A DNA stretch of 64,000 bases from Tellurirhabdus rosea (GTDB lineage Bacteria > Bacteroidota > Bacteroidia > Cytophagales > Spirosomataceae), in the NCBI RefSeq assembly GCF_026278345.1, contig NZ_CP111085.1:5180282-5244281 (forward strand), in the 5' to 3' direction. Position 1 is the stretch's first letter, and every line of letters starts with the position of its first letter. Below are positions 24,234 through 33,343 of this stretch, piece after piece. The translations under genes were made by a program, and so were the position numbers. The notes under the pieces are model-generated. The model was given only the letters and a program-made list of their open reading frames with translations. It ran no database searches and was not told the DNA's origin.

Positions 24234-25241
24234 TCAGGAAGGGTACTCCATAAATTCACCGGTTTCGCGGTGGCCTTTCGGCTCGCGCAGCTTTTTCCAG
24301 CCTTCGCTCAGAAAACCGACACCGTAGCCGGTCAGCTGGACAAAAGCGGCGATGACGCTCAGCAGACCCACTTTCAGACTTTTCTCCCTGCGGGTGCCGT
24401 CGATCAAGATAGCTAATGAAAACAACAAAAGAAAGCCGAGCGCCAGGCCGAACAGAACCGGACTGATCAGCGCCAGCAAAGGCACCGAGGCCAGCCCTAG
24501 CGTAAAGACCGCCGGAAAGGTATGGACGAGCTTTAACTCAGCCGGAAAAAACCGGGAAATGTTGATCCGCGCCCGTCCGAAGAACCGCAGTTGCCGGTAA
24601 AACTGCCGGAAGTCCGTGCGCCGCTTGTGGTAGATGAACGCCTCCGGAATGAGACCCGTTTTGAAGCCGTTTTCGATAATCCGGATAGCAAACTCGATGT
24701 CTTCGCCCATCCGGCTGATTTTGTACCCGCCGATTTTCTCGTAGACCTGCCGCGAAAGGCCCATGTTGAAGCTGCGGGGGTGGTACGTTCCGCCCAGATT
24801 TTTGCTGCTGCCCCGGATACCGCCCGTTGTGAAGGGCGAGGTCATGGAATAGCTGATGGCTTTCTGAACAGGCGTGAAATCCGGGTGAGCCGCGTCCGGA
24901 CCGCCGTAAGCGTCGAGCCAGGACGTTTGAAGCCGCTTTTCAACGGCTTCGAAATAATGCGGCGGCACCAGGGCGTCGGAGTCGAAAATGACGAAATAGT
25001 CGCCCGTCGCCCGCTGAAAACCGTAGTTGCGCGTGAAGCCCTGCCCGCTGTTGGGCTTGAAGAAATACCGGATAGGGAGCCGGTCGCGGAATGAGTCGGC
25101 CACCTGCTCCGCCTTGTCCACCGAGCCGTCTTCGATGACCAGAATCTCGTCGGGAATACGGGTTTGTTTCGCCAGCGAATCCAGCAGCTCGCGCAGTTCG
25201 TCGGGGCGATTGTAGACGGGGATGAGAACGGTGAAACGCAT
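24234..25241 (-). CDS. Family 2 glycosyltransferase with C-terminal membrane segments
   Basis: 335 residues from the ATG at 25241 (MRFTVLIPVYNRPDELRELL); the open frame upstream enters an inverted repeat. The GT-A fold is shown by IPVYNRP, ILVIEDGSVD near residue 39, and the DXD motif FDSDALVPP near 91. The GEDIEFAIRI segment near 183 suits the acceptor region. Residues about 250-300 contain two hydrophobic stretches (VFTLGLASVPLLALISPVLF, ALGFLLLFSLAILI). Probably transfers a sugar to a membrane acceptor. 20 bp upstream of the LytTR gene, so likely co-transcribed. Confidence 0.87.
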   Translation of the reverse strand: MRFTVLIPVYNRPDELRELLDSLAKQTRIPDEILVIEDGSVDKAEQVADSFRDRLPIRYFFKPNSGQGFTRNYGFQRATGDYFVIFDSDALVPPHYFEAVEKRLQTSWLDAYGGPDAAHPDFTPVQKAISYSMTSPFTTGGIRGSSKNLGGTYHPRSFNMGLSRQVYEKIGGYKISRMGEDIEFAIRIIENGFKTGLIPEAFIYHKRRTDFRQFYRQLRFFGRARINISRFFPAELKLVHTFPAVFTLGLASVPLLALISPVLFGLALGFLLLFSLAILIDGTRREKSLKVGLLSVIAAFVQLTGYGVGFLSEGWKKLREPKGHRETGEFMEYPS

Positions 25242-25254
25242 GATCGTTGAATTT

Positions 25255-25323
25255 TGAAGGATGAATGCTGAAGGCGGCCTCGCTCGATACAAAGCGGCGC
25301 AGCCATTCAACATTCATCCTTCA
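25255..25323. repeat. 3'-end inverted repeat between hemL and the glycosyltransferase
   Basis: TGAAGGATGAATG words: 25255-25275 pairs with 25302-25323 with one mismatch and one gap. The loop contains GGCCTCGCT and AGCGGCGC. The right arm ends 3 nt before the hemL stop codon. Confidence 0.85.
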
Positions 25324-25326
25324 GCA

Positions 25327-26610
25327 CTAAATAACCTCTTTCAGGCTCTCCTCGTTCGCCGCAATGACCTCCTCCACCAGCTCGTCGGTCAGGGCTGTGG
25401 ACAGGAAGAGGCTTTCGAACTGGGAGGGGGCCAGGTACACGCCGCGCCGGAGCATGGCGTGGAAATAACGGCCGAACAGCGGAAGGTCGCAGGTTTTGGC
25501 TTCCTCAAAATTCGTCACCGGCTTGTCGGTCATAAACAGCGTGAACATCGAGCCCAGGTGGTTGATGGTGAAGGGAAGCCCCAGCTTTTGGAGGCTGTTC
25601 TGGAAGCCCGTCACCATTTTGCTGCCGATTTCCTCCAGACGCGTGTACACCTCCGGATGCCCGTGCAGGTGCCGCAGCATGGCCAGACCCGCCGACATGG
25701 CGATCGGGTTGCCCGAAAGCGTGCCCGCCTGGTACACCGGACCCGCCGGCGAAACGACGTTCATGATGTCCGCGCGACCGCCGTAGGCCCCCACGGGCAT
25801 GCCGCCGCCGATGATCTTGCCCATCGTCGTCAGGTCCGGGCGGATGCCGAAGCGCTCCTGCGCCCCGCCTTTCGCCAGCCGGAAGCCGGTCATGACCTCG
25901 TCAAAAATCAGCAGAATGTCGTTCTTGTCGCAAAGCTCGCGGATGCCTTCCAGAAAGCCCGGCTCGGGCAGGACGCAGCCCATGTTGCCAACAACCGGCT
26001 CCAGAATGATCGCCGCAATCTGGTTGTGGTTGTTGTCGATGAGCATTTCAACGGCCCGGAGGTCGTTGTAGGGCGCCGTGAGCGTGTCGTGGGCCGTGGC
26101 CTTCGTCACGCCGGGACTGTCGGGCACGCCCATCGTGACCGCTCCGCTGCCGGCGGCAATCAGGAAGGAGTCGCCGTGACCGTGGTAACAGCCCTCGAAC
26201 TTGATGATTTTATCGCGGCCGGTAAAGCCCCGGGCTACCCGGATAGCCGCCATCGTCGCTTCGGTGCCGGAATTTACCATCCGGACTTTCTCGACCGACG
26301 GAACGATCTCCGTAATCAGTTCGGCCATTTCCACCTCCTTGCGGGTCGGGGCGCCGAACGAAAACGAGTGCTGGATGGCCTCGCGCACGGCTTCCTCCAC
26401 CGGCTCGAAGGCGTGACCGAGAATCATCGGCCCCCAGGAATTGATGAGTTCGATATAGCGGTTGCCGTCTTCGTCGTAGATGTACGGTCCTTTGGCAGAT
26501 TTAATAAACAGCGGTGTGCCGCCCACCGCCCGAAACGCCCGTACCGGCGAGTTTACCCCCCCCGGAATGAGCGTCTTGGCCTGTTCGAAAAGTTGCTGGC
26601 TGGTTGTCAT
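25327..26610 (-). CDS. hemL: Glutamate-1-semialdehyde 2,1-aminomutase
   Basis: 427 residues. PLP enzyme that makes 5-aminolevulinate in the C5 route to tetrapyrroles. GGVNSPVRAFRAVGGTPLFI lies near residue 17, the phosphate-binding MVNSGTEATMAAIRVAR near 122, LIFDEVMTGFR near 243 with the PLP Asp, and the Schiff-base Lys in TMGKIIGGGMPVGAYGG near 267. YQAGTLSGNPIAMSAG is a family mark. Inverted repeats flank it on both sides. Confidence 0.96.
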   Translation of the reverse strand: MTTSQQLFEQAKTLIPGGVNSPVRAFRAVGGTPLFIKSAKGPYIYDEDGNRYIELINSWGPMILGHAFEPVEEAVREAIQHSFSFGAPTRKEVEMAELITEIVPSVEKVRMVNSGTEATMAAIRVARGFTGRDKIIKFEGCYHGHGDSFLIAAGSGAVTMGVPDSPGVTKATAHDTLTAPYNDLRAVEMLIDNNHNQIAAIILEPVVGNMGCVLPEPGFLEGIRELCDKNDILLIFDEVMTGFRLAKGGAQERFGIRPDLTTMGKIIGGGMPVGAYGGRADIMNVVSPAGPVYQAGTLSGNPIAMSAGLAMLRHLHGHPEVYTRLEEIGSKMVTGFQNSLQKLGLPFTINHLGSMFTLFMTDKPVTNFEEAKTCDLPLFGRYFHAMLRRGVYLAPSQFESLFLSTALTDELVEEVIAANEESLKEVI

Positions 26611-26622
26611 AATTTAATGAGT

Positions 26623-26732
26623 GAATGAGTGAATGAGCGGTCCGCCGCCGCGGTGGATAGCTTCGCTGTCCAACATCAATGCTTGTCAGCGGAGCTATTC
26701 ACCGCGGCGGCGGACCGCTCATTCACTCATTC
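26623..26732. repeat. 3'-end inverted repeat, 46-nt arms, longest in the window
   Basis: 26623-26668 pairs with 26687-26732 at 44 of 46 positions around an 18-nt loop. The outer part is GAATGAGTGAATGA words, then GCGGTCCGCCGCCGCGG, then ATAGCTTCGCTG. The right arm covers the stop codon (26723-26725) and last codons of the TPR/binding protein gene. The left arm begins 13 nt upstream of the hemL start. Confidence 0.95.
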
Positions 26733-28441
26733 GCAATGATAAACTGTCCTTCTTCAAATTTAACAATTGGAACCCGGCGGTTTTCGTTCGACTGGCTGTA
26801 GTCGAAGCCGGCAATGAGGTAGTCTTCGCGCTCGCTTTTCAGCGGCGGTCCCTGGGGAAGCACGCCCCGGTTGCGGGCAAGCATGCGGCCGAAGAACAGC
26901 AGCATGTCGTAGCCCTGGTAGGCAAAAACGGACGGAATGATGTTGCGGGTTTCCAGATACGCCTGATTGAAGCTCTCCACCTCCGGCCGTTTGTTGTCCA
27001 CGAAATCTGGATAGAGCAGGTATAACTCGCTGCGCTCGAAGACCGAAAGCGAATTTTTGGTAAAATCAAAAGCCCCGGACGTAGCGATCACGGGAGCCGT
27101 TACCTTTCGCGCCGAAAGCGTTTTTAGTAGTTTGGGTCCGGTTTTTTCGTCGCTGCTCACCAGCAGAATATGGGCCGCCCGGCTGGCTTCGGTCAGGGTG
27201 ATCTGTTCGGTGTCGCCGGCCAGTTTCTTGAATTCAAGGATCTGGAACCCGACTTTCCGGGCCTCCTGCTGATAGATGGCGGCCAGCGTTGAGTCTTTGC
27301 GCGTGCTGCCAAAATAAATGGCGACCCGTTTGCCCATGCCCAGCGTACGGGCAAAAGTCAGGGTTTGCAGGGCTTGCTGGGTGAGCGACGGCTGGGCCAG
27401 AAACGCCAGCGGCTGACTGGCCACCAGTTCGCTGCTGGTCGAAATGGGATTGACCAGCGGCAGGCCGTTGCGGCTGGCAAATTCAGTGGCAATCCGGTTG
27501 GGTTCGGCGTAAAGCGGCCCGAACAGCAGGTCGTTCTGAATGAACGACGGGTTGTTGAGCAGTTCGGTCATCTTCGCCGCGTCGTTTTCCACGTCATAGG
27601 CAAACAGATTGACCGTAACGCCTTCCTGCTGCAGCTTTTCCTGGGCCAGCTTCATCCCGTTGTACAAATCCAGCGCATACTGGTTCGAACGGGCCGTTCC
27701 GCCCGGGTTCAACTGGTTCAGGCGGAAAGGAAACAGCACGCCGACATTGAAGTAACCTTTGTTGCGGTTCCGCTCCGGACGGGCCGGATTCACGCCCGAT
27801 GCCGTCGTGGAGGCCACCGGCTCGGTGACCGCAGGCCGGTTGGAAGCCGAAGCCGTCGGAACGCCGAAGCGGTTGGTCAGCCGGTCGGAAAGCTCCAGGT
27901 CCGAGCGGTCCGTGGACGTCCGCTGAATGAGGTCGATGAGCGCCAGGGCCAGGTTTCGGTTGTCGGGATATTCCCGTTGCAGCGATTTCAACCGGTTCAG
28001 CTCCGTGATGCGGGCAAAATGGGCGGACTCCAGCTTCTGCACATCGGCTTTCAGGGAAGTTCCGGAAAGGCGCGACAGAAAGGTCAGCCCTTCCTCGTAC
28101 AGCCCGCCTTCAAAACTGGCCGCGGCCATCAGGTAATAGGCGTCGTCGGCCTTGTTCCAGTCCGGAAAACGGTCGAGCAGCTGCCGGAGCATCAGCCGGG
28201 CGCCGGTTTGATTTTTAAGGCGAAAATCGGCCAGGGCGTGGTAATAGTGGGCATACGGGCCGAGGCCGTCCCGCCGCTGAAGCAGGGGCGTCAGTTCGGC
28301 TTTGGCTTTTTCGTACTGTCCCTGCTGCACGAGCTGAACCCCCTGGCGGTAGCGGCGCTCGGCCGCGTCCTGGGCCCGGGCGATTCCCACCGTGAGGCAG
28401 AGAACGGCGAAAAGAATATTCTGTAGGTAACGAAGCGTCAT
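26723..28441 (-). CDS. TPR plus type 1 periplasmic-binding-fold protein (LpoA-like)
   Basis: 572 residues from the ATG at 28441 (MTLRYLQNILFAVLCLTVGI). A signal peptide ends near ARAQ. TPR-like helices occupy about residues 25-150 (RRYRQGVQLVQQGQYEKAKAE, AHYYHALADFRLKN, YYLMAAASFEGGLYEEGL). A linker of Ser, Pro and Arg follows, and a periplasmic-binding fold from about 235 (YFNVGVLFPFRL, LFGPLYAEPNRIATEFASRN, GMGKRVAIYFGSTRKDS). The layout resembles LpoA, an activator of peptidoglycan synthases, though it may instead bind an unknown ligand. Confidence 0.78.
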   Translation of the reverse strand: MTLRYLQNILFAVLCLTVGIARAQDAAERRYRQGVQLVQQGQYEKAKAELTPLLQRRDGLGPYAHYYHALADFRLKNQTGARLMLRQLLDRFPDWNKADDAYYLMAAASFEGGLYEEGLTFLSRLSGTSLKADVQKLESAHFARITELNRLKSLQREYPDNRNLALALIDLIQRTSTDRSDLELSDRLTNRFGVPTASASNRPAVTEPVASTTASGVNPARPERNRNKGYFNVGVLFPFRLNQLNPGGTARSNQYALDLYNGMKLAQEKLQQEGVTVNLFAYDVENDAAKMTELLNNPSFIQNDLLFGPLYAEPNRIATEFASRNGLPLVNPISTSSELVASQPLAFLAQPSLTQQALQTLTFARTLGMGKRVAIYFGSTRKDSTLAAIYQQEARKVGFQILEFKKLAGDTEQITLTEASRAAHILLVSSDEKTGPKLLKTLSARKVTAPVIATSGAFDFTKNSLSVFERSELYLLYPDFVDNKRPEVESFNQAYLETRNIIPSVFAYQGYDMLLFFGRMLARNRGVLPQGPPLKSEREDYLIAGFDYSQSNENRRVPIVKFEEGQFIIANE

Positions 28442-28483
28442 GTCAGTACTAACAGCTTTGGGGCGGGTAGGGTTATGTTCCTG

Positions 28484-28491
28484 CAAAGGTA
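28484..28491 (-). promoter_or_regulatory. -7 box of the TPR/binding protein gene
   Basis: Minus-strand TACCTTTG matches TAnnTTTG and lies 43-50 bp upstream of the ATG at 28441. No clear -33 element at the preferred distance. Confidence 0.5.
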
Positions 28492-28594
28492 CGACCGGAA
28501 TCCATCAACCGTACCGAAGGGGGGGACAAAGATTAAGGGGCTGTCCATGATTTTTCGGATCATAGCCAGCCCCCCAATCGGTCCGCGTCTGCGC

Positions 28595-30463
28595 CTATTT
28601 TTTCTTGGTCCGCTGGTCGGCCCGTTTCTGGGCTTCTTCGGCTTTCTTCTTGGCTTCTTCCGCCTGTTGCAGCGACCGTTGCAGCATGTCCTGGAACTTG
28701 GACTTCTTGCCTTCGCCGCGCTCGAACTTCTTCTTGTTCTCGTCGAGCACCACCCGGATTTTGTCTTCGTTGACAAAGCGGCGGATCAGCTGCTGCTGCG
28801 CAATCGTCACCACGTTGGACACGAAGTAGTACCAGGTCAGACCCGCCGGGAACGAGTTCAGAATGAACATGAACATCAGCGGGAAAATGTACGCCATCGC
28901 CTTCATGTTGATCGGGCTGTTGGGCTGGGCGGGCGTCATCTGGTTGTTGTACCAGGCGTACGCCAGGCTGGAGGCCGTCATCAGGATGGTGAACAGGCTG
29001 ATGTGGTCGCCGGCAAACGGCAGACCAAACGGCAGGTTGATAAACGAGTCGTAGGTCGAGAGGTCACTCGCCCACAGGAACGGCTTCTGCCGGAGTTCGA
29101 TCAGGTTCGGAAACAGGAAGAACAGCGACATCAGGATCGGCATCGTCGCCAGCACCGGAATACAGCCGCTCAGCGGACTGACGCCGACCTGCTGGTAAAG
29201 CTTCATCTGCTCGGACTGCATCTTGGCCATGTCGTCGCCGACGCGCTCCTTGATTTCGTTGATTTCCGGCGTCAGGACCCGCATCTTGGCCATGCTCACG
29301 TACGATTTGTAGGTCAGCGGCGTCAGCAGCGCCTTAACGATGAGCACCAGCACCACGATCAGGATACCGTAGTTGCTGAACACCTTCTCCAGCAGGTTGA
29401 ACATCGGCACGAAGAAGAACTTGTTCAGCGGCTTCAGGACGGCGTAACCGAGGTAAACGTTGCGGTCGAATTCCGGGGCCACTTCGTCCAGAATCTGGTA
29501 GTCGTTGGGGCCGAAAAAGAAGCGGAAGTTGCCCTTGCCGGTTTTCAGGTCGCCCATCGGCAACTGCACGTCGGCCACGGCGAGCTTCACATACGAACTG
29601 TCAGCCGGGTTCACCAGCGTCCGGAACGTCGCCTTTTGCAGGGGTGAATTTTTGGCAACAAAGCTCGCCAGGAAATACTTGTGCTTGATAGAATACCACT
29701 GCACCGGCTCTTCGACGATCTGCTCGCGGTTGCCGGTCGCATCTTTGGGCAGTTCCTCGAAGTTCTCGTCGCCCGTCAGGTAGTGAATGGTCGCTTCCTT
29801 GCGGTTTTCGTTGAGGTCATTTTCAAACTGCCGCATCTTGTCCTGCCATACGAACCGGACGTTGTCGTTGGTGACGAGGCGGTCCATGCCCGTCAGTTTG
29901 AGGTCATACTCGACCGTGTAGCCTTCGGCCGGGATCGTGTAGGTCTGTTCGACGGTCTGTCCGCCCGCCAGCGCCAGCCGGAAGGTGACTTTCTGGCCGC
30001 TGCCCGAAACGGTCGAACGGGCCGGGGCGTCGGTCGTGAAGTAAAGCTTTTCGAGGTTGATCCGGCCGCGGTTGGTGGGCAGTTCCATCACCATTTCGCT
30101 GCTCTGTTCGTCAAACAGAACGAGGGGCTGGTTCGGCTGGCCGAAGGGCTGGTATTTTTTAAGAACAACTTCTTTCACGCGACCGCCCTGGGTGCTGAAC
30201 GTGAAGCGAACGTCGGCGTTTTCAACGACCACATCCTGCGTCTGGCCGATAGCGGCGGCGGCAAAATCGCCGTACTGGGCCCGGGCGGCGGCAGAGTCGA
30301 TAGGCTGGTCAGGCCGGGCTTTCTGAAGCGCGTTGGGGGAGGGCTGCGACTGAGCCGATTTTTTCTGGGGTTCTTTTTCCGGCTGCGGCTTTGGCATCAG
30401 CAACTGATACCCAAGCAGCATCGCCAGGATGAGGACAATTCCTACTACTTGATTACGATCCAT
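28595..30463 (-). CDS. yidC: Membrane protein insertase YidC
   Basis: 622 residues. Inserts and folds inner-membrane proteins with or without SecYEG. The N-terminal anchor VVGIVLILAMLLGYQLLM is followed by a charged linker and the periplasmic beta-sandwich domain (about 80-360). The conserved insertase core runs from about 370 (NYGILIVVLVLIVKALLTPL with the conserved pattern before YKSYVSMAKM, QVGVSPLSGCIPVLATMPI, LTWYYFVSNVVTIAQQ). The C-terminus is a strongly basic tail, often a ribosome contact. Downstream of pyrG with an inverted repeat between them. Confidence 0.96.
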   Translation of the reverse strand: MDRNQVVGIVLILAMLLGYQLLMPKPQPEKEPQKKSAQSQPSPNALQKARPDQPIDSAAARAQYGDFAAAAIGQTQDVVVENADVRFTFSTQGGRVKEVVLKKYQPFGQPNQPLVLFDEQSSEMVMELPTNRGRINLEKLYFTTDAPARSTVSGSGQKVTFRLALAGGQTVEQTYTIPAEGYTVEYDLKLTGMDRLVTNDNVRFVWQDKMRQFENDLNENRKEATIHYLTGDENFEELPKDATGNREQIVEEPVQWYSIKHKYFLASFVAKNSPLQKATFRTLVNPADSSYVKLAVADVQLPMGDLKTGKGNFRFFFGPNDYQILDEVAPEFDRNVYLGYAVLKPLNKFFFVPMFNLLEKVFSNYGILIVVLVLIVKALLTPLTYKSYVSMAKMRVLTPEINEIKERVGDDMAKMQSEQMKLYQQVGVSPLSGCIPVLATMPILMSLFFLFPNLIELRQKPFLWASDLSTYDSFINLPFGLPFAGDHISLFTILMTASSLAYAWYNNQMTPAQPNSPINMKAMAYIFPLMFMFILNSFPAGLTWYYFVSNVVTIAQQQLIRRFVNEDKIRVVLDENKKKFERGEGKKSKFQDMLQRSLQQAEEAKKKAEEAQKRADQRTKKK

Positions 30464-30473
30464 TCTTTATTTT

Positions 30474-30556
30474 AGGTATGAGGTATGAGGTATGAAAGAA
30501 GAGGCAACGGACCGGTTGGCGATCACCTCATGCTTCATACCGCATACCTCATACCT
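30474..30556. repeat. 3'-end inverted repeat of GGTATGA words
   Basis: 23-nt arms 30474-30496 and 30534-30556 pair at 22 positions; each arm is three GGTATGA-type words. It lies between the pyrG stop (30595) and the yidC start. Confidence 0.9.
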
Positions 30557-30594
30557 GTTTTCGTTTTTTTGCAAAACTACGGCATTCCCGCGCC

Positions 30595-32259
30595 TTAACC
30601 AACATTCGCCGGGGTGTCCACCAGGCGTTTCTGCTGGGAGAAGGCCAGTGCGGCCTTTATGAAATGCACAAACAGCGGCTGCGGGCTCATGACCGTGCTT
30701 TTCAGCTCCGGGTGAAACTGCACGCCGACGAACCACGGGTGATTTTTTAATTCGACGATCTCGACCAGACCCGTCTCCGGATTAATCCCCGTAGCAATCA
30801 TACCTGCCTTTTCAAACTGGGTCAGGTACTCGTTGTTGAACTCGTACCGGTGCCGGTGCCGTTCGCTGATCTGGGTTTTGCCGTAGACGGCATGGGCGTG
30901 CGATTCTTTCTTGATCTTACACGGATACGCCCCCAGACGCATGGTGCCGCCGAGGTTTTTCACCTGCTTCTGGCTTTCCATCATGTCGATAACGGGATGC
31001 GGCGTGGTCGGGTTCATTTCCGACGAATGCGCGTCGCTCATTCCCAGTACGTTGCGGGCAAATTCGATCACGGCGCACTGCATCCCGAGGCAGATGCCGA
31101 AGAACGGAATTCCGGCCTCCCGGGCGTACTGAATCGTGTTGATCTTGCCTTCAATGCCGCGTTCGCCAAAACCGGGGGCGACCAGAATACCGTCCAGATC
31201 GCGCAGCTTGTCGTGCAGGTTTTCGGGGTTGGCCAGCGTTTCCGACTGAATCCACTCGATATTGACCTTGCACTCGTTGGCCGCTCCGGCATGGATGAAC
31301 GCCTCGGCGATGGACTTGTACGCATCGTGCAGTTCCACGTACTTCCCGACCAGACCAATCGTCACGGAGTCCGATGGATTCTTGAGGCGGCCGAGGAAGT
31401 CCTTCCAGGCGTCGAGATCGGCGTCCTGGTCGTTGTAGATGTCGAGCATGTACAGCGCCCGCTGGTCGAGTTTTTCTTTCTTCATCAGCAGAGGCACGTC
31501 GTAGATCGTCTCGGCGTCGATGGCTTCGATGACCGAGCTGACCTGCACGTTGCAGAACAGCGCGATTTTGCGGCGGATATCCGGCGGTAGCGGGTGTTCG
31601 GTGCGGCAGACGATGATGTCCGGCTGAACGCCCGTTTCGAGCAGCATCCGGACCGAGTGCTGGGTGGGCTTCGTTTTGAGCTCACCCGCCGAGGCCAGGT
31701 ACGGAATCAGGGTCAGGTGAATCACCAGCGTGTCGTTTTCGCCCAGCTCGAACTTCAGCTGGCGCACCGCTTCGATGAACGGCAGCGACTCGATATCGCC
31801 CACACAGCCACCGATTTCGGTGATGATGATGTCGTATTCACCCGTTTCGCCCAGCAGCCGGATGTTGCGTTTGATCTCGTCGGTGATGTGCGGTACGACC
31901 TGCACCGTTTTGCCGAGGAAATCGCCGCGCCGTTCGCGGGTGATAACGTTGTTGTAAATACGTCCCGTGGTGATGTTGTTGGCCTGCGATGTCCGGATGT
32001 TCAGGAAGCGTTCGTAGTGGCCCAGATCAAGGTCCGTTTCGGCCCCATCGTCCGTCACGTAGCATTCCCCGTGTTCGTAGGGATTCAGCGTACCGGGGTC
32101 AATGTTGATGTAGGGGTCGAATTTTTGAATCGTGACCGAAAGGCCACGAGATTGAAGCAATTTGGCAAGTGAAGAAGCAATAATGCCCTTGCCGAGAGAA
32201 GATGTCACACCGCCCGTAACAAAAATGTACTTGGCGGTTTTCTGACCGGGTATAGCCAT
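30595..32259 (-). CDS. pyrG: CTP synthase
   Basis: 554 residues. Makes CTP from UTP, ATP and glutamine. The N-terminal synthetase domain has the [21 protein letters not shown]-loop and [20 protein letters not shown]. The glutaminase domain carries the catalytic Cys in [15 protein letters not shown] near residue 395 and the His/Glu pair in [10 protein letters not shown] near 525. An inverted repeat lies between its 5' flank and the divergent GNAT gene; a near-match promoter box TACCTTTA lies about 35 bp upstream of the start. Confidence 0.97.
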   Translation of the reverse strand: MAIPGQKTAKYIFVTGGVTSSLGKGIIASSLAKLLQSRGLSVTIQKFDPYINIDPGTLNPYEHGECYVTDDGAETDLDLGHYERFLNIRTSQANNITTGRIYNNVITRERRGDFLGKTVQVVPHITDEIKRNIRLLGETGEYDIIITEIGGCVGDIESLPFIEAVRQLKFELGENDTLVIHLTLIPYLASAGELKTKPTQHSVRMLLETGVQPDIIVCRTEHPLPPDIRRKIALFCNVQVSSVIEAIDAETIYDVPLLMKKEKLDQRALYMLDIYNDQDADLDAWKDFLGRLKNPSDSVTIGLVGKYVELHDAYKSIAEAFIHAGAANECKVNIEWIQSETLANPENLHDKLRDLDGILVAPGFGERGIEGKINTIQYAREAGIPFFGICLGMQCAVIEFARNVLGMSDAHSSEMNPTTPHPVIDMMESQKQVKNLGGTMRLGAYPCKIKKESHAHAVYGKTQISERHRHRYEFNNEYLTQFEKAGMIATGINPETGLVEIVELKNHPWFVGVQFHPELKSTVMSPQPLFVHFIKAALAFSQQKRLVDTPANVG

Positions 32260-32409
32260 GTCGAAACCGTGTTTGCGTCGTTACGGGATGTAAAGGTACG
32301 GAGAATTTGGCGGAGGGGAAAGAAAAAAGTCGGGGGATTGGGATAAGGATTTGGCAGTCAGCAGAAATAAATCCGGACGGGTTTTCGGAAGAAGAAAAAG
32401 AGAGCAGTT

Positions 32410-32507
32410 GTTTGTTTCTCGCAGATTATCACAGATTTTATGCGCAGATTCAAAAATAGCTGCGCTAATCTGCGTCAGAAATTTGTGATAATCTGCGAGA
32501 AACAAAC
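32410..32507. repeat. Inverted repeat between divergent pyrG and a GNAT gene, 24-nt perfect arms
   Basis: 32410-32433 (GTTTGTTTCTCGCAGATTAT...) is exactly complementary to 32484-32507; weaker pairing with GCAGATT words continues inside. One of the few members not next to a stop codon; the right arm ends 12 nt before the GNAT start. Confidence 0.9.
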
Positions 32508-32519
32508 ACCTTTCCGTCC

Positions 32520-33125
32520 ATGCACTCATTCCATTTTTCCACCGATTACATCCTCGAAAACGACGGAGTCCGCCTCCGCCCCCTGACCCTCGACGACGTT
32601 TCCAACCTGCTCCACTTCTCCCTGCACGAACCTGAACTGTGGCAGTATTCGCTCGTACAGGCGGGCGGCGAAGAGGCCCTGCGCCACTACATCCGACAGG
32701 CCGTAGAAGCGCGGGAAGCCGGGCGGGAATATCCGTTTATCGTCTTCGACAAATCGCAGAATGTCTTTGCCGGAAGTACCCGTTTTTACGACATCCAGTT
32801 GGAGAACCGGACCCTGCTGCTGGGCTACACCTGGTACGGTAAAAATCACCAGGGAACGGGTCTGAACAAGCACTGCAAATACCTGCTGCTGCAATTTGCG
32901 TTCGAAACGATGGGCATGGAGCGGGTCGAGTTCCGGGCCGACAATGCCAACCAGCGCAGCATCCGGGCCATGAAAAGCATCGGCTGCGTGGAAGAGGGCC
33001 TGCTGCGGAGCCACGGCCGCCGTCCGGATGGTTCGCGGCGGGACAGCATCGTTCTGAGCATCCTCCGAAACGAGTGGTTCAATGGCGTAAAGGAAACTCT
33101 CGGCGCAAAACTTGCCCGGGTTTAG
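32520..33125 (+). CDS. GNAT acetyltransferase, RimJ/RimL-like
   Basis: 201 residues. The start is typical of this group (MHSFHFSTDYILENDGVRLR). GVRLRPLTLDDVSNLLHF is the N-terminal arm, FIVFDKSQNVFAGSTRFYDI the middle strand, and YHGTG-like YGKNHQGTGLNKHCKYLLLQ near residue 105 is the acetyl-CoA pyrophosphate loop. VEFRADNANQRSIRAMKSIG near 140 is a strong mark of RimJ/RimL-type proteins that acetylate protein N-termini or small amines. The acceptor is unknown. The 218 bp after it hold no feature I can support. Confidence 0.88.
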   Translation: MHSFHFSTDYILENDGVRLRPLTLDDVSNLLHFSLHEPELWQYSLVQAGGEEALRHYIRQAVEAREAGREYPFIVFDKSQNVFAGSTRFYDIQLENRTLLLGYTWYGKNHQGTGLNKHCKYLLLQFAFETMGMERVEFRADNANQRSIRAMKSIGCVEEGLLRSHGRRPDGSRRDSIVLSILRNEWFNGVKETLGAKLARV

Positions 33126-33343
33126 TCCGCCCTGCCAGCGGTCGCAAACCTTGACAGGGTTCCCTAAATCAACCCCGCAGCTCCCGTAGGTTTCCAGCCT
33201 TGCCCGGCACCGGCCTTATCCGTCAGCGAAGCGACTCAGGGACTGGCGGTGCTTCTCCGGAATTTTCAGGGTCCGGTCGGTAGAACTGAGCCGGAAGTTG
33301 CCTTTTTTACTTAAATAATTGTACCTAAACCCGATAATTTTGT

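Noticed and set aside
25261-26628. 455-codon open frame opposite hemL
   Set aside because: Antisense shadow of hemL; low-complexity Arg/His/Val-rich translation with no family match.
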